Source: Agelas oroides (lineage: Eukaryota; Porifera; Demospongiae; Agelasida; Agelasidae). From it: a stretch of 64,000 nucleotides of DNA. Every line of letters begins with the position of its first letter. Position 1 is the first letter of the stretch. The notes beneath the pieces were generated by a model. It had not been told where the DNA came from and made no database searches. It saw only the letters and a program-made list of their open reading frames with translations. Positions 42,601 to 54,701 of this stretch are shown piece by piece. The stretch lies in NCBI GenBank assembly GCA_949130485.1, contig OX422188.1, positions 3,286,222 through 3,350,221 on the forward strand, given 5' to 3'. The translations under genes were made by a program, and so were the position numbers.

Positions 42601-43551
42601 TCAAGAATCAGACACCAGTACTAGTCTAGTGAATGTGATCACTCTCATGGAAAAGTTTCTAGTCTTAATCCATCTCAATGGAAACAAGTTGATGGAAACA
42701 AGTTGACATTTTACAAGCAAATGAACCTGAATATTAAATATTTATTCCAGGTATGAAGCAGAGAAACGGAAGGCAAAGACCCACCATGCTGATTTTTCCA
42801 TCAATGTCTCAATGGACACCAACAGATAATCCTCCACTTTCAACGACTCAAATGAACCTACAAAGTAGGCCCACTGATGTTATATACAGCTACAAAAGTT
42901 AGATAAACATGGGAGAACCGTCAAGGTTTATCTGAATGAGCAAACTCTTCCACTATTTCATCTTATGTGTACATCCGTTCAAGCAGTCCTGCTTTCTTAT
43001 GTTTTTAGGTGAATATAAAATTATTAATGATTTTTGACCATAAATTTAGAAATATATTCTTGCCTATGTTAGGTGGTACAATGGTTACACAGTGGATGAC
43101 AAACCAGGGTTAGTGTATATAGACTTGAAATCACCTTCACCATTTAGCTAATCCTGTGGTTTCACTTGAAGACCTCTGCAGACCACTGATTCATGCTGTT
43201 GATGTGCATAACCAGACAAAGTTTGGATTTTAAACTATTGTCACTGATTGTTATCATTTGAGCAAGTGTTTAACTAATAATAGTAACTGGATTAAAAAAC
43301 AACTACTAAAAATCTGACTTTGTTAGCAGTTGTTTGTTGCTCAAAAACACAAATGTAAACCTTGCAAACTGTCTGCAATTGCTCACCACTCACTGCTATC
43401 ATCAGACTCTTCGAATTCATGTTCACTTGGCATGGTTTACTGCTACAGTTCATCCCACTTCACCCACTTCATTATCCACCCAAGTGGTGTGTATGAGGCA
43501 CCATGTTTTCCAGTGATCATGGACTGGCTTGCATACATCAGCTCCATACAC
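42601..43551. other. No recognised gene
   Basis: It possibly continues the decayed transposon of 42292. After a TTCCAG at about 42750 a short frame reads YEAEKRKAKTHHADFS. Nothing else is recognisable. Confidence 0.35.
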
Positions 43552-44978
43552 ATTGGTGTACTCTCTATCTGAGCTTGAGCTGACTTGCTGGCAGTTGCTG
43601 CTCCATTGCACATTGGTGCTCTCTATCTGAGCTTGAGCTGCCTTGCTGGCAGTTGCTGCTCCATTGCACGTTGGTGTACTCTCTATCTGAGCTTGAGCTG
43701 CCTTGCTGGCAGTTGCTGCTCCATTGCACATTGGTGCTCTCTATCTGAGCTTGAGCTGCCTTGCTGGCAGTTGCTGCTCCATTGCACGTTGGTGTACTCT
43801 CTATCTGAGCTTGAGCTGCCTTGCTGGCAGTTGCTGCTCCATTGCACAGGGTGGTGCTCTCTATCTGAGCTTGAGCTGCCTTGCTGGCAGTTGCTGCTCC
43901 ATTGCACGTTGGTGTATTCTTTATCTGAGCTTGAGCTGCCTTGCTGGCAGTTGCTGCTCCATTGCACATTGGTGCTCTCTATTTGAGCTTGAGCTGCCTT
44001 GCTGGCAGTTGCTGCTCCATTGCACATTGGTGCTCTCTATCTGAGCTTGAGCTGCCTTGCTGGCAGTTGCTGCTCCATTGCACGTTGGTGTACTCTCTAT
44101 CTGAGCTTGAGCTGCCTTGCTGGCAGTTGCTGCTCCATTGCACAGGGTGGTGCTCTCTATCTGAGCTTGAGCTGCCTTGCTGGCAGTTGCTGCTCCATTG
44201 CACATTGGTGCTCTCTATCTGAGCTTGAGCTGCCTTGCTGGCAGTTGCTGCTCCATTGCACGTTGGTGTACTCTCTATCTGAGCTTGAGCTGCCTTGCTG
44301 GCAGTTGCTGCTCCATTGCACAGGGTGGTGCTCTCTATCTGAGCTTGAGCTGCCTTGCTGGCAGTTGCTGCTCCATTGCACGTTGGTGTATTCTCTATCT
44401 GAGCTTGAGCTGCCTTGCTGGCAGTTGCTGCTCCATTGCACATTGGTGCTCTCTATTTGAGCTTGAGCTGCCTTGCTGGCAGTTGCTGCTCCATTGCACA
44501 TTGGTGCTCTCTATTTGAGCTTGAGCTGCCTTGCTGGCAGTTGCTGCTCCATTGCACATTGGTGCTCTCTATCTGAGCTTGAGCTGCCTTGCTGGCAGTT
44601 GCTGCTCCATTGCACGTTGGTGTACTCTCTATCTGAGCTTGAGCTGCCTTGCTGGCAGTTGCTGCTCCATTGCACAGGGTGGTGCTCTCTATCTGAGCTT
44701 GAGCTGCCTTGCTGGCAGTTGCTGCTCCATTGCACATTGGTGCTCTCTATCTGAGCTTGAGCTGCCTTGCTGGCAGTTGCTGCTCCATTGCACATTGGTG
44801 CTCTCTATTTGAGCTTGAGCTGCCTTGCTGGCAGTTGCTGCTCCATTGCACATTGGTGCTCTCTATCTGAGCTTGAGCTGCCTTGCTGGCAGTTGCTGCT
44901 CCATTGCACGTTGGTGTACTCTCTATCTGAGCTTGAGCTGCCTTGCTGGCAGTTGCTGCTCCATTGCACAGGGTGGTG
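43552..44978. repeat. Higher-order tandem array, 58/60-bp units, about 24 copies
   Basis: The core, constant in every unit, is GAGCTTGAGCTGCCTTGCTG followed by GCAGTTGCTGCTCCATTGCA. Units differ in the linker: CATTGGTGCTCTCTAT (58-bp unit, A), CGTTGGTGTACTCTCTAT (60, G) or CAGGGTGGTGCTCTCTAT (60, R). The order reads A G A G R G A A G R A G R G A A A G R A A A G R. The A-G-R trimer recurs, and long stretches repeat at an offset of about 474 bp. The minus strand reads as a 20-residue A/S/Q-rich repeat (CNGAATASKAAQAQIESTPT), but each 58-bp unit shifts the frame, so continuous coding is unlikely. Confidence 0.9.
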
Positions 44979-45935
44979 TGCCAGCTGTTTCTTCGTCGAC
45001 AGCTGTAGTAGATGTATCTTTAGTTGATGATACGGGCAGATTATTAGGCCAAACATCTGCAGTCTTGTTTGCCTGCTTGGACAGTAGAAACTACAGTACA
45101 GCTAAATACTATTAACATTGTTATTAAACTGTACAATGCAGCCCAGAGTAACTGCATTTCTGATTTTACAGCAGTGTGATAAATTGACAGTGACTGGCCC
45201 TTCGTGGCATGTAGTGGCATCAGACTTGACATATCAACCTAGTACACATGACTACTGCAGTTTCTATAGTCAGCAGTAGTCATTGTAACTGCATGAATTC
45301 CTCACAGGGGAGGCAGTACCTTCCTGAGGCATTCCAATCAGAAAAGATGAAATATGGCCTACACTTGTCACTCCATCTCCCCTGGACTAAGTGTTTCACC
45401 AGCTACTACAGAAGTCTTCAAATGCTTCTACCTGGAGGTACATGTGAGGATGAACTCACCAGGGAACAAACAAAACTGATGAAGAATACAAAAACAGTGA
45501 GTAAAAAAGTGTTTGGTAAGTTAGACAGGCTGCTATGATAGAAACCCAATGCTTCCACCCTAATGTTGGAGACTCGCATACTCCTTTCCAAAGAGTCAAA
45601 TGATTATAAGTTAGAGTCAAGATGAGCAAGATAACCTGCTGAAAATGACCAGGAGCCTAGCACCAGCTCACAAACAAAATTCAAAGAGCGGCTAGCCTCC
45701 CATTCAACAACAACACTGTTAACAGTGCAGTGCTGTGTGTGGTGGTAAGGGAGTTCTGATGTTACATGACAAAACATGAGTGATAGGGGGTGTTACATGA
45801 CACCACAGGGGTGTTAGCATGCACTATTTGAGTGCTACAATTGAGATTTATAGCTAGACAGCTAGACAAGTGTTACTCTCACCTCTGGTGCCCTAAGGCT
45901 CACTGCAGCGCCATTCAGTATAACCCTTTGACCAT
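44979..45935. other. No recognised gene
   Basis: A plus-strand frame at 45248-45538 contains QYLPEAFQSEKMKYGLHLSLHLP and then GTGAGT, which could be an exon. No family is recognised. Confidence 0.3.
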
Positions 45936-46516
45936 TAGGCAAGGGGGGTGGGGGGATACATATATAAATGTATTATTAGGGATGTCAATACAATATGAAT
46001 TGCTTCTCTTGCCCCATCCTACCAACTCTAGTGCTACCAAGAATATCACTCCACATTTGTTATGCCTTACACTCTACATTCATGGCCTGAAATGCTTTCT
46101 TCCCCCATCTCATATTTGCATCAGTCTCCTCTGTGTTGGTATGACTGTCACTAAGATGTATTTTGGATGCCATAAATTGTCTACTGATGCTATATATATG
46201 GGTGCCAACAATCAAATTACTTACCTGCATTGGCCAGCACATGCATGCAAAACTCACACATGCAGTTGAAGTTCAAAAGGGCAAAAGTTAAACTTCACAG
46301 GTCAAATTTTGACCAACACAGAGGAGACTGATGCAAATATGAGATGGGGGAAGAAAGCATTTCAGGCCATGAATGTAGAGTGTAAGGCATAAAAATCTGG
46401 AGTGATATTCTTGGTAGCACTAGAGTTGGTAGGATGGGGCAAGAGAAGCAATTCATATTGTATTGACATCCCTAATAATACATTTATATGTGTATCCCCC
46501 CACCCCCCTTGCCTAA
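45936..46516. mobile_element. Fold-back element, 205-bp inverted arms
   Basis: The arms 45936-46140 and 46312-46516 are near-perfect inverses, starting TTAGGCAAGGGGGGTGGGGG at both ends. The 171-bp spacer is non-coding. A partial extra copy of the arm interior lies just beyond, at about 46550-46625 (AGAGTGTAAGG...AGAGTTGGT.AGATGGGG). Confidence 0.85.
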
Positions 46517-47234
46517 AACTGAAACCAAATGAGGAGTCTGAATTCGGACTGTGAATATAGAGTGTAAGGAACAGCAAAATGTGGATTCACATCCTTGGTA
46601 GCAATAGAGTTGGTTAGATGGGGTAAGAAAAGGACAATAAACTCTAATCTAATCTACAGGCCAGAGGAAGCATTGAATTTCAAATCTGATTGCATATTGG
46701 TTACTGTCATGGTGCACCTATACCCCAGGATTGAAAGTCTTTTGTTTCCCAACAAGCATGGACAAGTGATGCTAAATAAGAAAACTAGAAACAGTCTCTG
46801 TGCTTGCTCCCGCATTTTCCAATACAGGTGTGCAGTTGTATTTGTTATGTAGAGCTCATTTCAATACTTCCTGGTTATAAAACCACTCAGAGACCATAGC
46901 TGGGGGCTTAGGTTAGCTTACCAAACATTGAAGAGAAGGTTATCTGTTACCAACTTGAGCTCAGAAAATAACTTTGTTCACACTTCTTCACTTTCACCCT
47001 GATGATGACTGGAGCATTCAGTCGAAATGTCGGCAAGTTATTTTCCGAGCTCAAGTTGGTAACAGATAACCTTCTCTTCATTTATGCAGAAGCCAACTGA
47101 GAAGCCACAGAAAGTTTACCAAACATTTTAGGTTGCATTGTATGGCTTTTGTTTGTCTGTGCCATCCCTACATACAAAGACTACTAATGGAGAGGCACAA
47201 TAGTACTGTCAGTGTGCTGCAGAGGTTTACCTGT
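46517..47234. other. No recognised gene; 43-bp inverted repeat at 46930-47079
   Basis: GAAGAGAAGGTTATCTGTTA (46930) and its inverse ending at 47079 form 43-bp arms around a 64-bp loop. The loop contains CCTGATGATGACTGGAGCAT followed by TCAGTCGAAATGTCGG. A loop of this kind (CTGATGA, stem, CGAAAYGTCGG) is a common motif near the ends of invertebrate retroelements. Confidence 0.6.
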
Positions 47235-47759
47235 CATAGGCGTAGGAAGCAAATTTGAAGTGTAGAGGCCATGCTGAGCCGCGCGAAGCGCCGCTAGAAA
47301 ACGCAAAGTAATTTCGCCGCGCGTAGCGCGGCGGCGAAATTTTTCAAAGTGTGCACCTTTAGACTGCAAAATAAAGTCCTTTTTTCCAACGGTGTATAAT
47401 ATTCTAGCTTCGTTCACAGACCTTACCAACCCTCCAGTACAATATTCAATTTATGTGGAAAACAGATTATTGACTTCGTGGTCGTTCCAAGCAGACCACC
47501 ACCAGGCTAGCTTTCGTCGCTTATAGCCTTTGAAAAATCTGCATTAACTTCGTGCCGAGCCATCTCACTGCCAAGATTTCGATCACCTTATAATCGGAAA
47601 TGTACGCATGTAACTGCATATGACACTGATGCAACGAAGAGGCTGCTTGACCTTATAGCCTCGCTCCCAGAGAACGAGGCTACGTTATGAATATTAATTT
47701 ACGGCCTAAAAAGTGTAGCGGCCAAAGCCGCTACGGCCGCTACGGTTCCTACGCCACTG
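47235..47759. mobile_element. hAT5-like MITE copy 1, 5-bp target duplication
   Basis: The left end CATAGGCGTAGGAAGC and the inverse of the right end (CAGTGGCGTAGGAACC) pair. Flanking CCTGT is duplicated on both sides. The interior carries GCCGCGCGTAGCGCGGCGGC palindromes and a TAGCCTCGCTCCC...GAACGAGGCTA hairpin (47657-47682). The partner copy is at 56448. Confidence 0.75.
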
Positions 47760-49341
47760 CCTGTAACTTTCTCTCTGCTGGTACATTTAGCACTCACAGT
47801 CTCCTCAACAAAGTAGCTAACCTTGAAAATCTTTTTCTCTGAACTATGTTGCAAAATGTATGGTCTTGCTATGTCACTTCTGCCATGGTGTTATCTATCC
47901 ATTGATGACGTCTTGACATAAAATTGAATCACCATCATCATGTCACATACAATCACGATGCAACATTCAACAGGTGCTTTAGTTCTTCCCTAAGAGCATG
48001 GCGGACTGAGTCTCATCTGTCAAGACAATGCTTCTATCCACAATTGATGAAGGAATTGAATATTGACTTCATTCCTAATATTCAGAAATACATCTGCCAA
48101 TAGCTTTTGATGAGGTTGCATAAAAGGACGGCCTGGCCTTGGTGCATTTATGAGATTTATCAATATAAGCAATGTCAATTAACAACTAGCTAGCTACTAT
48201 GAGCAACAGCTTCAAGGCTGGCTCATAGTGCACCCATGTAATATTTGTGGCTTCTTCCTCATGCAGCATCAATACTCGAGAACTGACGTTATTGCTGATA
48301 CATTGTTAGTATTCCCACACTCTAAAACTGTAGTAATAAGAGCTGACTAAGATACTGAACAACAGAGCAAGCAGCTGTTTCAGCAAAAATAGGTTGACAG
48401 TGAGAGTATCAATCACATTGTATCGCCTTCACTTACTGGAGTAACATTGCTGTTGTTTGTTTCTGTAGACTACAATAGAAATGCATTTCTAGCATTCATG
48501 ATTATAACTTTACAAAGCTGTGACTTGCATGCTTACCACGTCACCGTCGGTGGCTACCAACCATTAGCGAATCATTAGGAGATTATTGTTGTGATGTTTT
48601 CCTGTGATAATATGGTGTACATATTGGCAGAGTTTACAGAAGAACTACTGAAGATGCTGAAATGATGGGCCAGTGAAAATTTTAAATTCACCTTTAATGC
48701 AAGCAAAAGTAACTTTTAGGGAACAACAAGTAGCAGCAGAAGACGGAGGATCAAGGGAGAAGAGGTGGAGGCTAGGTATGGTTTGATAGGGATTTTATGT
48801 CAATGAAAGTGCAGTTTGAGATCAATAGCACTTGTGAATGGCATACAGTGCTCCAGAGCAAGAGAGCCAACTTTCTGTTTGTTAAGTTTTACAATGTGTT
48901 TCTCAAATCAGTTCACTAAGTGAAACCATACTGACACATTTAGGTCACAATGCAATATTGGACTTCTCACAAGGCTTTATAAGCACTGTATGCCATTCAT
49001 GAGTGCTACTACTCTCAAATTGCACACCCCACTGGAGCACTGTAATTGCACTCAGCTTTGCCTTGTGCATTTAATAGCCATTCACAATTCTCTGTCAACT
49101 ATACATGCAGTATAATGTAAACTTTGCAAAGTTTATTATTAGCATGTTTCCTTGTACTATTGGAAGTAATTATGACAGTCTACACGCAGGCCTCAGACAT
49201 CCCATGCATTTTATTCCACTTACAAAATCAGATTAGCAATTACAAGTAGTCAACTAAAAGTACGGCTTGTGTAAACTATTATTATGCAACAGCTCACAGT
49301 ACGGCTGTCATTCAGTTGCCGTGGCAAGTGCCGCGAACCGT
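47760..49341. other. No recognised gene
   Basis: I see no open frame above 60 codons and no long repeat pair. A loose inverted similarity exists between about 48770-49000 and 48960-49060 (GTGCAGTTTGAGA, CTCTCAAATTGCAC), probably a decayed fold-back. Confidence 0.45.
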
Positions 49342-50803
49342 CAGTCCACGCAGACCTCGAAATTTATTCCACCCGCGTGACTGCGTGACGTCATAAAATC
49401 TTGTGTGAATAAGTAATGAGCTCAACGCAAGGTTAAATTTCAAGCGCTGTATCTCACAGTTAGCAGCTTGAATCGAAACGATACTTACTCGGCGTGTTGG
49501 GGGATCTGTATATTGTAAGTTTATAGCGCTGCTATTTCCGTTGGCTGCTTCATGTGGTGGTAGACATTGTGCTTGCTCGCAAGATTCAGATTCTAATATG
49601 AGCTATCTTTGGTTTGTGGTACAAATAGGGGCAAAGTGGAGCTACAAGACAATCTTCGCAGCGTGAATACATTACAATCAGCAGTATAACATACTCTGGC
49701 TAGAAGACTAAAGCTCAAATTCCACGGGAAGTAGGAAGCGTACAACATCGGGAAAAATGTCCTCGCGGGCTCAAACGTAGATAAGGTAGAGAACGAGCTA
49801 TGGAAACGCAGCCAATGCTGCCTAGCTCTGCGAGCTATTTACTATAACTTACAAAAGGTCCGATTTCCATAGCTATTGTACTCTCCGAGATACGACCGCT
49901 TTTGCGAGTGCCCTCGAGACCATTTTCAGCTACGAGCGGTTTTCAATTGTTGGTACAAATAGGGGCGGAACGTCGAAGAACTCCGTAAATTTCTGTACAC
50001 GTTCTTTGCCACTTTAACTACACGCTACTTGGATAACTAAGTGTCAGTAGCAGTAGTATGCCAGTTATGGCTGAGCAAAATCGTGAAACTATTCAGTAAT
50101 CTAACGTTTCCCGCGCACTTCGCGGGTTTTGCGCGCGCATTGTACTTCGCAATGAAATTGCAGCTGTTTTTTGCATGGATTCCGCTATCACCTGTGTGGC
50201 TTCTGCTGCTATTTGCACTGTGTGGCTTCTGCTACTACGTTCGGTATTTGCACTGTGTGGCTTCTGCTACTACGTTCGGTATTTGCACTGTGTGGCTTCT
50301 GCTACTACGTTCGGTATTTGCACTGTGTGGCTTCTGCTACTATGTCCATTGCTTACACTGTGTGGCTTCTGATACTGTTTGGTGAATCTTGCAGGGTTTC
50401 TCCACAAGATTGGCAGATTGCGTCAATACTCTGGTAAGTGATTCATATGACATAGTATGCTGTGAAGTAGTTACATCTCAAAATAATGTTGTTGCCTCGT
50501 TTTGCTAAAAAAAAAAATAAAAAAAATGATGGCTCGGAATTGTACTTTTGTCTTGTAGGCATGGGCAGACGTATATAATCTCTACCGCCGTGTGCAGCAC
50601 CCAGTAGGTATAGCGACACTATGAACTTACACTTGGCAGCTCCCACAACACTATGTGTAAGTTTTAAGTTTAATCTCGATCCACTACGAAATACAACGCT
50701 TGAAAGTTGACTGTGTGTGGAGCTCATTACGTATTCATCCAGAATTTGATGACGTCACGCGGTCACGCGGGTGGAATAAATTTCGAGGTCTGCGTGTAGA
50801 CTG
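49342..50803. mobile_element. DNA transposon with ~60-bp inverted repeats (CAGTC..ACGCAGACCTCGAAA)
   Basis: The left end CAGTCCACGCAGACCTCGAA then ATTTATTCCACCCGCGTGAC and GCGTGACGTCA is inverted at the right (TGACGTCACGCGGTCACGCG then GGTGGAATAAATTTCGAGGT). A subterminal TGAGCTCA/GAGCTCATTACGTATTC pair continues the match. A tandem repeat at 50192-50385 lies inside. No transposase domain is seen in frames at 50041-50437. Confidence 0.8.
50192..50385. repeat. 35-bp tandem repeat, about five copies, inside a transposon
   Basis: The unit is CTGTGTGGCTTCTGCTACTA then CGTTCGGTATTTGCA; the first and last units are variants. Confidence 0.85.
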
Positions 50804-50853
50804 ATGACTAATCCCAAACTGCACTCAAAACCACATGCTATTAATTAACACAA

Positions 50854-51212
50854 GTTGGTTGCTTAACTACTGAGTGGTCACCCTGGTTACAGACAAGCTG
50901 AAGAGACAGTGGTTATGGGAGGTACCATTAATTGCATAAGCAACCTTTGAGGAAGCTGCCCTTAGAGGAAGTCACCCTGTAGTGTACAAAAGTAAAACCT
51001 GCAAACTGTAACCACTGAACATCTGTAATGGAGTGGCCTGTTGCCATAAATGGCACGAAATAATCTTGCAATGCAGCTGTAGTGACTTTCACGCTGATAT
51101 GTTTTCAAGATTGTTGGACTATTGTGGTTGCAACCTTCCTCTGTGGTTAATTACGCACATATTTCTCAGACCACAGTCTCTTCGGCTTGTCTGCAACTAG
51201 GGTAACCACTCT
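50854..51212. mobile_element. MITE copy B, abutting the fibrinogen-domain gene
   Basis: The left end GTTGGTTGCTTAACTACTGA then GTGGTCACC, and the right end GGCTTGTCTGCAACTAGGGT then AACCACTCT, match the element at 4420-4727. The last ~17 bases present in copy A (TGTGGATAAAACAACCAAC) are absent here, so the right terminus is lost or replaced. It ends 3 bases before the ATG of the next gene. Confidence 0.8.
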
Positions 51213-51215
51213 ATA

Positions 51216-52633
51216 ATGCTGAAGGGACAGTATAAAACAGGCACCAAAAGACAAACTGAACAATCCAGTAGCAGTTTTTTGATGATGAAACTTCAAAGCA
51301 GAATGATTTTACAGAGTCTGCTGGTTGCAGTCTTAGTTTTGAGCTGTGTTGCCCTTGTCACTGTTAACCATGACAGTACAAACGTTCTGACCTATCCTAG
51401 TAGAGTGATAAATACTACTACTCAGCTAGGATGCCCTTCTGACAAACAGCTTGAAACAGTTATAGCTGAAGTAAAGCAAGACATTCATAGCCTTCTACAT
51501 CAAGTTGGTAAGTCAATGTATGTGCAAGTAATTTTGAAAAGTATACACAGTAGCTATATGGGGCTGTCTACAAATTGTTTTTTCATGCAGCCAAATGTAC
51601 TGCTAAGACTACCAAAATTTATCCAACTGTGATGTGTTGTTGTTGTTATTGTTGTTGTTGTTTCTCATACTTTGTTATCTGTTGAACTTTATCTAGTAAT
51701 AACAGCTGACATCTGAAATAGTGATGTAGCTCTTCCTTCTTATCACTTATCTGACATTGGAAACATTTTACATGAACTTGAAGAATTGATGTATGCATGC
51801 ATGATTGCACAAGCCTGTTATGCTGTGTACTTTGTCATCTCTTGAACTCATTTCTGTATTAGCTCAAAATACGAGGAAAAAAATACTAAAAAAGCACTTT
51901 CCGACATTTAAATTAAGTTCTTCCTCCTTGTCATCTCTTTTTCATTACTTTTGACTCTTCATTTTTATTCTCAGTTTTTGGAGTGTATAATGACTGCAGG
52001 GATGCCTTGACTCAAGGCCAAACTACCAGTGGAGTCTACACCATCCAACCAGACAATCAACCAGCATTCCAAGCATACTGTGACATGGAGACAGACGGTG
52101 GTGGGTGGACAGTGTTCCAGCGCAGAATGGATGGATCTGTTGACTTCTATCGTAACTGGACTGACTATCAGCAAGGGTTTGGAAATCTAAGTGGAGAGTT
52201 CTGGCTGGGGCTGGACAAGATACATCGTCTGACATCTACTGCTACTGAGCTACAAGTTGATCTGCAAGATTTCGAAGGAAACTCAGCATATGCAAAGTAC
52301 ACAAACTTTAGTGTAGGAGATTCAGCATCCAAGTACACTCTATCATTATCAGGATATAGTGGAACTGCAGGGGACTCACTTGGAAGTGAAAGTGGACGCC
52401 ATAATGGACATCCTTTTAGTACAAGGGACCAAGACAATGATGCCTATTCGGGTGGCAGTTGTGCACAGCTTTACAAAGGTGGTTGGTGGTATGACGGGTG
52501 CCACCGTTCAAACCTCAATGGTCTCTACCATCGTGGACAACACTCATCCTATGCTGATGGTGTAAACTGGTGGGCATGGAAGGGATATTATTACTCCCTC
52601 AAGTTCACCGAGATGAAACTGAGGGGATATTGA
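51216..52633 (+). CDS. Fibrinogen-related protein, type II membrane or secreted, two exons
   Basis: Exon 1 is 51216-51507 and exon 2 is 51975-52633 (GT-AG, phase 1), encoding 316 residues. Residues about 30-50 (MILQSLLVAVLVLSCVALVTV) form one hydrophobic helix near the N terminus: a signal anchor or uncleaved signal. A short linker with IAEVKQDIHSLLHQV may be a coiled coil. The fibrinogen C-terminal domain spans about 103-316 and is full length. It starts NDCRDAL and contains AYCDMETDGGGWTVFQRR, a calcium-site-like FSTRDQDNDAYSGGSC and the hallmark GGWWYDGCHRSNLNG. All four expected domain cysteines are present. Such proteins act as lectins or immune recognition molecules in invertebrates (family inference). 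Two further in-frame ATGs (residues 23 and 24) are alternative starts, and the first lies almost against a MITE. Confidence 0.9.
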
Positions 52634-53681
52634 GTAAGAAGTGCCTGCTGTACACTTAGTAGTTGTGAATATAGCAATATGTTCACTTTCTTTTCAGTTA
52701 TGGTTATTGTATTCATAGGCAGTATAAAGCTAGCAATACCTTTCTCTTGCATGACTGTTGACTTTTGAACAAACTCCATGGAGACTTGCTGATTGAGTTT
52801 ACTAGTTAGTTATCTTCAGAATGTGATTTTAAATTAATTTACCTCCTCAGCCCTTCCATTCAGTCCACAGTAGAAGCTAACTAGACTTGCTATTCCCACT
52901 TGGAATATTTGTCATCAAGCATAGTGTTGAGGGGAAACCTGCACATACCCCACTCAGGTGTAGTCAAATGTCAGTGATGGATTATGTATGAGGTTTGATC
53001 GTCCTTGTCCAAGTTGAAAATACTATGGGTGTTCTACCACCATAGACAAAACCTCACTTCGCTCTACATGCAATGGCTATGCTTATTTATTAGGAGCTGG
53101 ATTGTGTACCTAACTCTGTTCCCTATTCCACTTTAGTCTTAATCTAGCTAAGCTTCCAGCAAATCATGATCCAGTGACACCTTAGTTCTGTTGAGTTGGA
53201 AATACTTTTTCTTTCAAGGCTAACCGCACCCCAAGTGGAAAGAAAACAATGACTTGAATGCAGGTGGCTTGAATGCAGGTGAACAAATCAGCTTGTCCTG
53301 CTATAAATAAGTCATTAAGCTAACCCACTAGCTACACATAGTGTAGCAATTAGAAACAATAAAAACAAACACAGACGATTTCTCAAAGGCTATATTTTGA
53401 AGCAGCAACTTCAACTGAGGTAGTAGCTACCCAAAAAACAATGGTGGCTCGACCTGAAATTTCTGTCATCCACATCATGAATTATCACATCCTACAATGC
53501 ACTACATCTATCATCTACCAATTTCAATTTAGGGGGACCCCAATTTACCATGACACTGCCCAGCTAGGGATGAATGGGGAGCTGTAACTGAATAAACAAT
53601 TATGCTTTTGAACATTATAAAAATTATTTTGCGGCTTAATTATGTTTTTTGCATTTATGATCCCATGAGTACTACTGCATG
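52634..53681. other. 3' flank of the fibrinogen-domain gene, no gene recognised
   Basis: An AATAAA occurs near 53361, about 700 bases after the stop. It could be a polyadenylation signal but is not specific. A short direct repeat ACTTGAATGCAGGTG.CTTG lies near 53255. Confidence 0.4.
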
Positions 53682-53850
53682 GACTGGAACACTGGACTGG
53701 AACACTGGACTGGAACACTGGACTGGAACACCGGACTGGAACACTGGACTGGAACACTGGACTGGAACACTGGACTGGAACACCGGACTGGAACACTGGA
53801 CTGGAACACCGGACTGGAACACCGGACTGGAACACTGGACTGGAACACTG
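53682..53850. repeat. 13-bp minisatellite, about 13 copies
   Basis: The unit is ACTGGAACACTGG with a C variant (ACACCGG) in some copies. It is open in several frames because 13 bases cycle through all three. Confidence 0.9.
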
Positions 53851-54690
53851 TACAACTTTTGCAGTGACCCCAAATTACACACTGTCAGTTATACAATAAC
53901 AGTCCAGTCCACCAATTTCAGACAGCCAGCTCCAAACCAAGACAGGTTCAGTGACAATGTATGTAGCTACTAGGAAAATAAGAGCATGCAGGCTTGGAAA
54001 TTCATTTGGTAACAGGAGGGAGAGGACCTTTGAAAATGTCAGTGTTTGGCTTACTTAACTGTATAACAGTCTGCTCAACTAAAGCACTTGGACTGCCCTT
54101 CCATTTCTACAAGAGTTGGCTTACTCTCCAGAATAAACAGCATGCTTACACAGTATCCTGTTTCTGACATGACACTTCAGAAACGGATTTTAGTGGAAAT
54201 TCTTCAAGTTGAAGCACACCAGGAAAGCTGTTCTACCATGCTGCATATATCTATCCTAGCTGATAGCATATATATATGAATCTTCATCCTTATCGTAGCT
54301 CTGGTTTGTGTATCAACCAGGCTCACCTTCTTGGACAGTCTGCCTGTGACAGTTTGTGCCCACTACTCCACCTACCGTATACGCGGCATTCAACCTGTAC
54401 CTGTTATCCCTTTCGCGATTCAAGATTCTGACTGTGACAATACATATTCAACAATAGGATATTCTGGGATAATTTAACTTGCAGTTTCCATAGCTGCAGT
54501 GATTTTCCTTCTTGAACTACAAGTCCAAACATCCCCAATGTTTCTGATTTTCAAAAACATGCTGTATTTACATAATACGCACCAAATCACTCCTTACTCC
54601 TAAGCCCGGTACTGCATGGATTGCTGACTACCCAGAAAATGAATACTTCAGCGCATATATCAACGTTGTGGCTACTCACTAATTAATTTA
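53851..54690. other. No recognised gene
   Basis: A frame at 54088-54279 (MDCPSISTRVGLLSRINSML...) shows no family. A CTACCGTATACGCGGC string near 54371 resembles the TACCGTA transposon ends but has no partner. Confidence 0.35.
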
Positions 54691-54701
54691 AGGTGGCGGG
54701 T

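Noticed and set aside
43565-45115. Many long overlapping open frames on both strands of the 58/60-bp array
   Set aside because: They are a consequence of a stop-free repeat unit. The frame changes at every 58-bp unit, and there is no start context, flanking exon or domain.
46990-47034. Hammerhead-ribozyme-like core (CTGATGA, stem, GAAA) in the loop of the 43-bp inverted repeat
   Set aside because: An extra base separates CTGATGA from helix II, and I cannot find a third helix ending in UH at the right place. The same CTGATGA...CGAAAYGTCGG wording is common in invertebrate retroelement tails without being a ribozyme.
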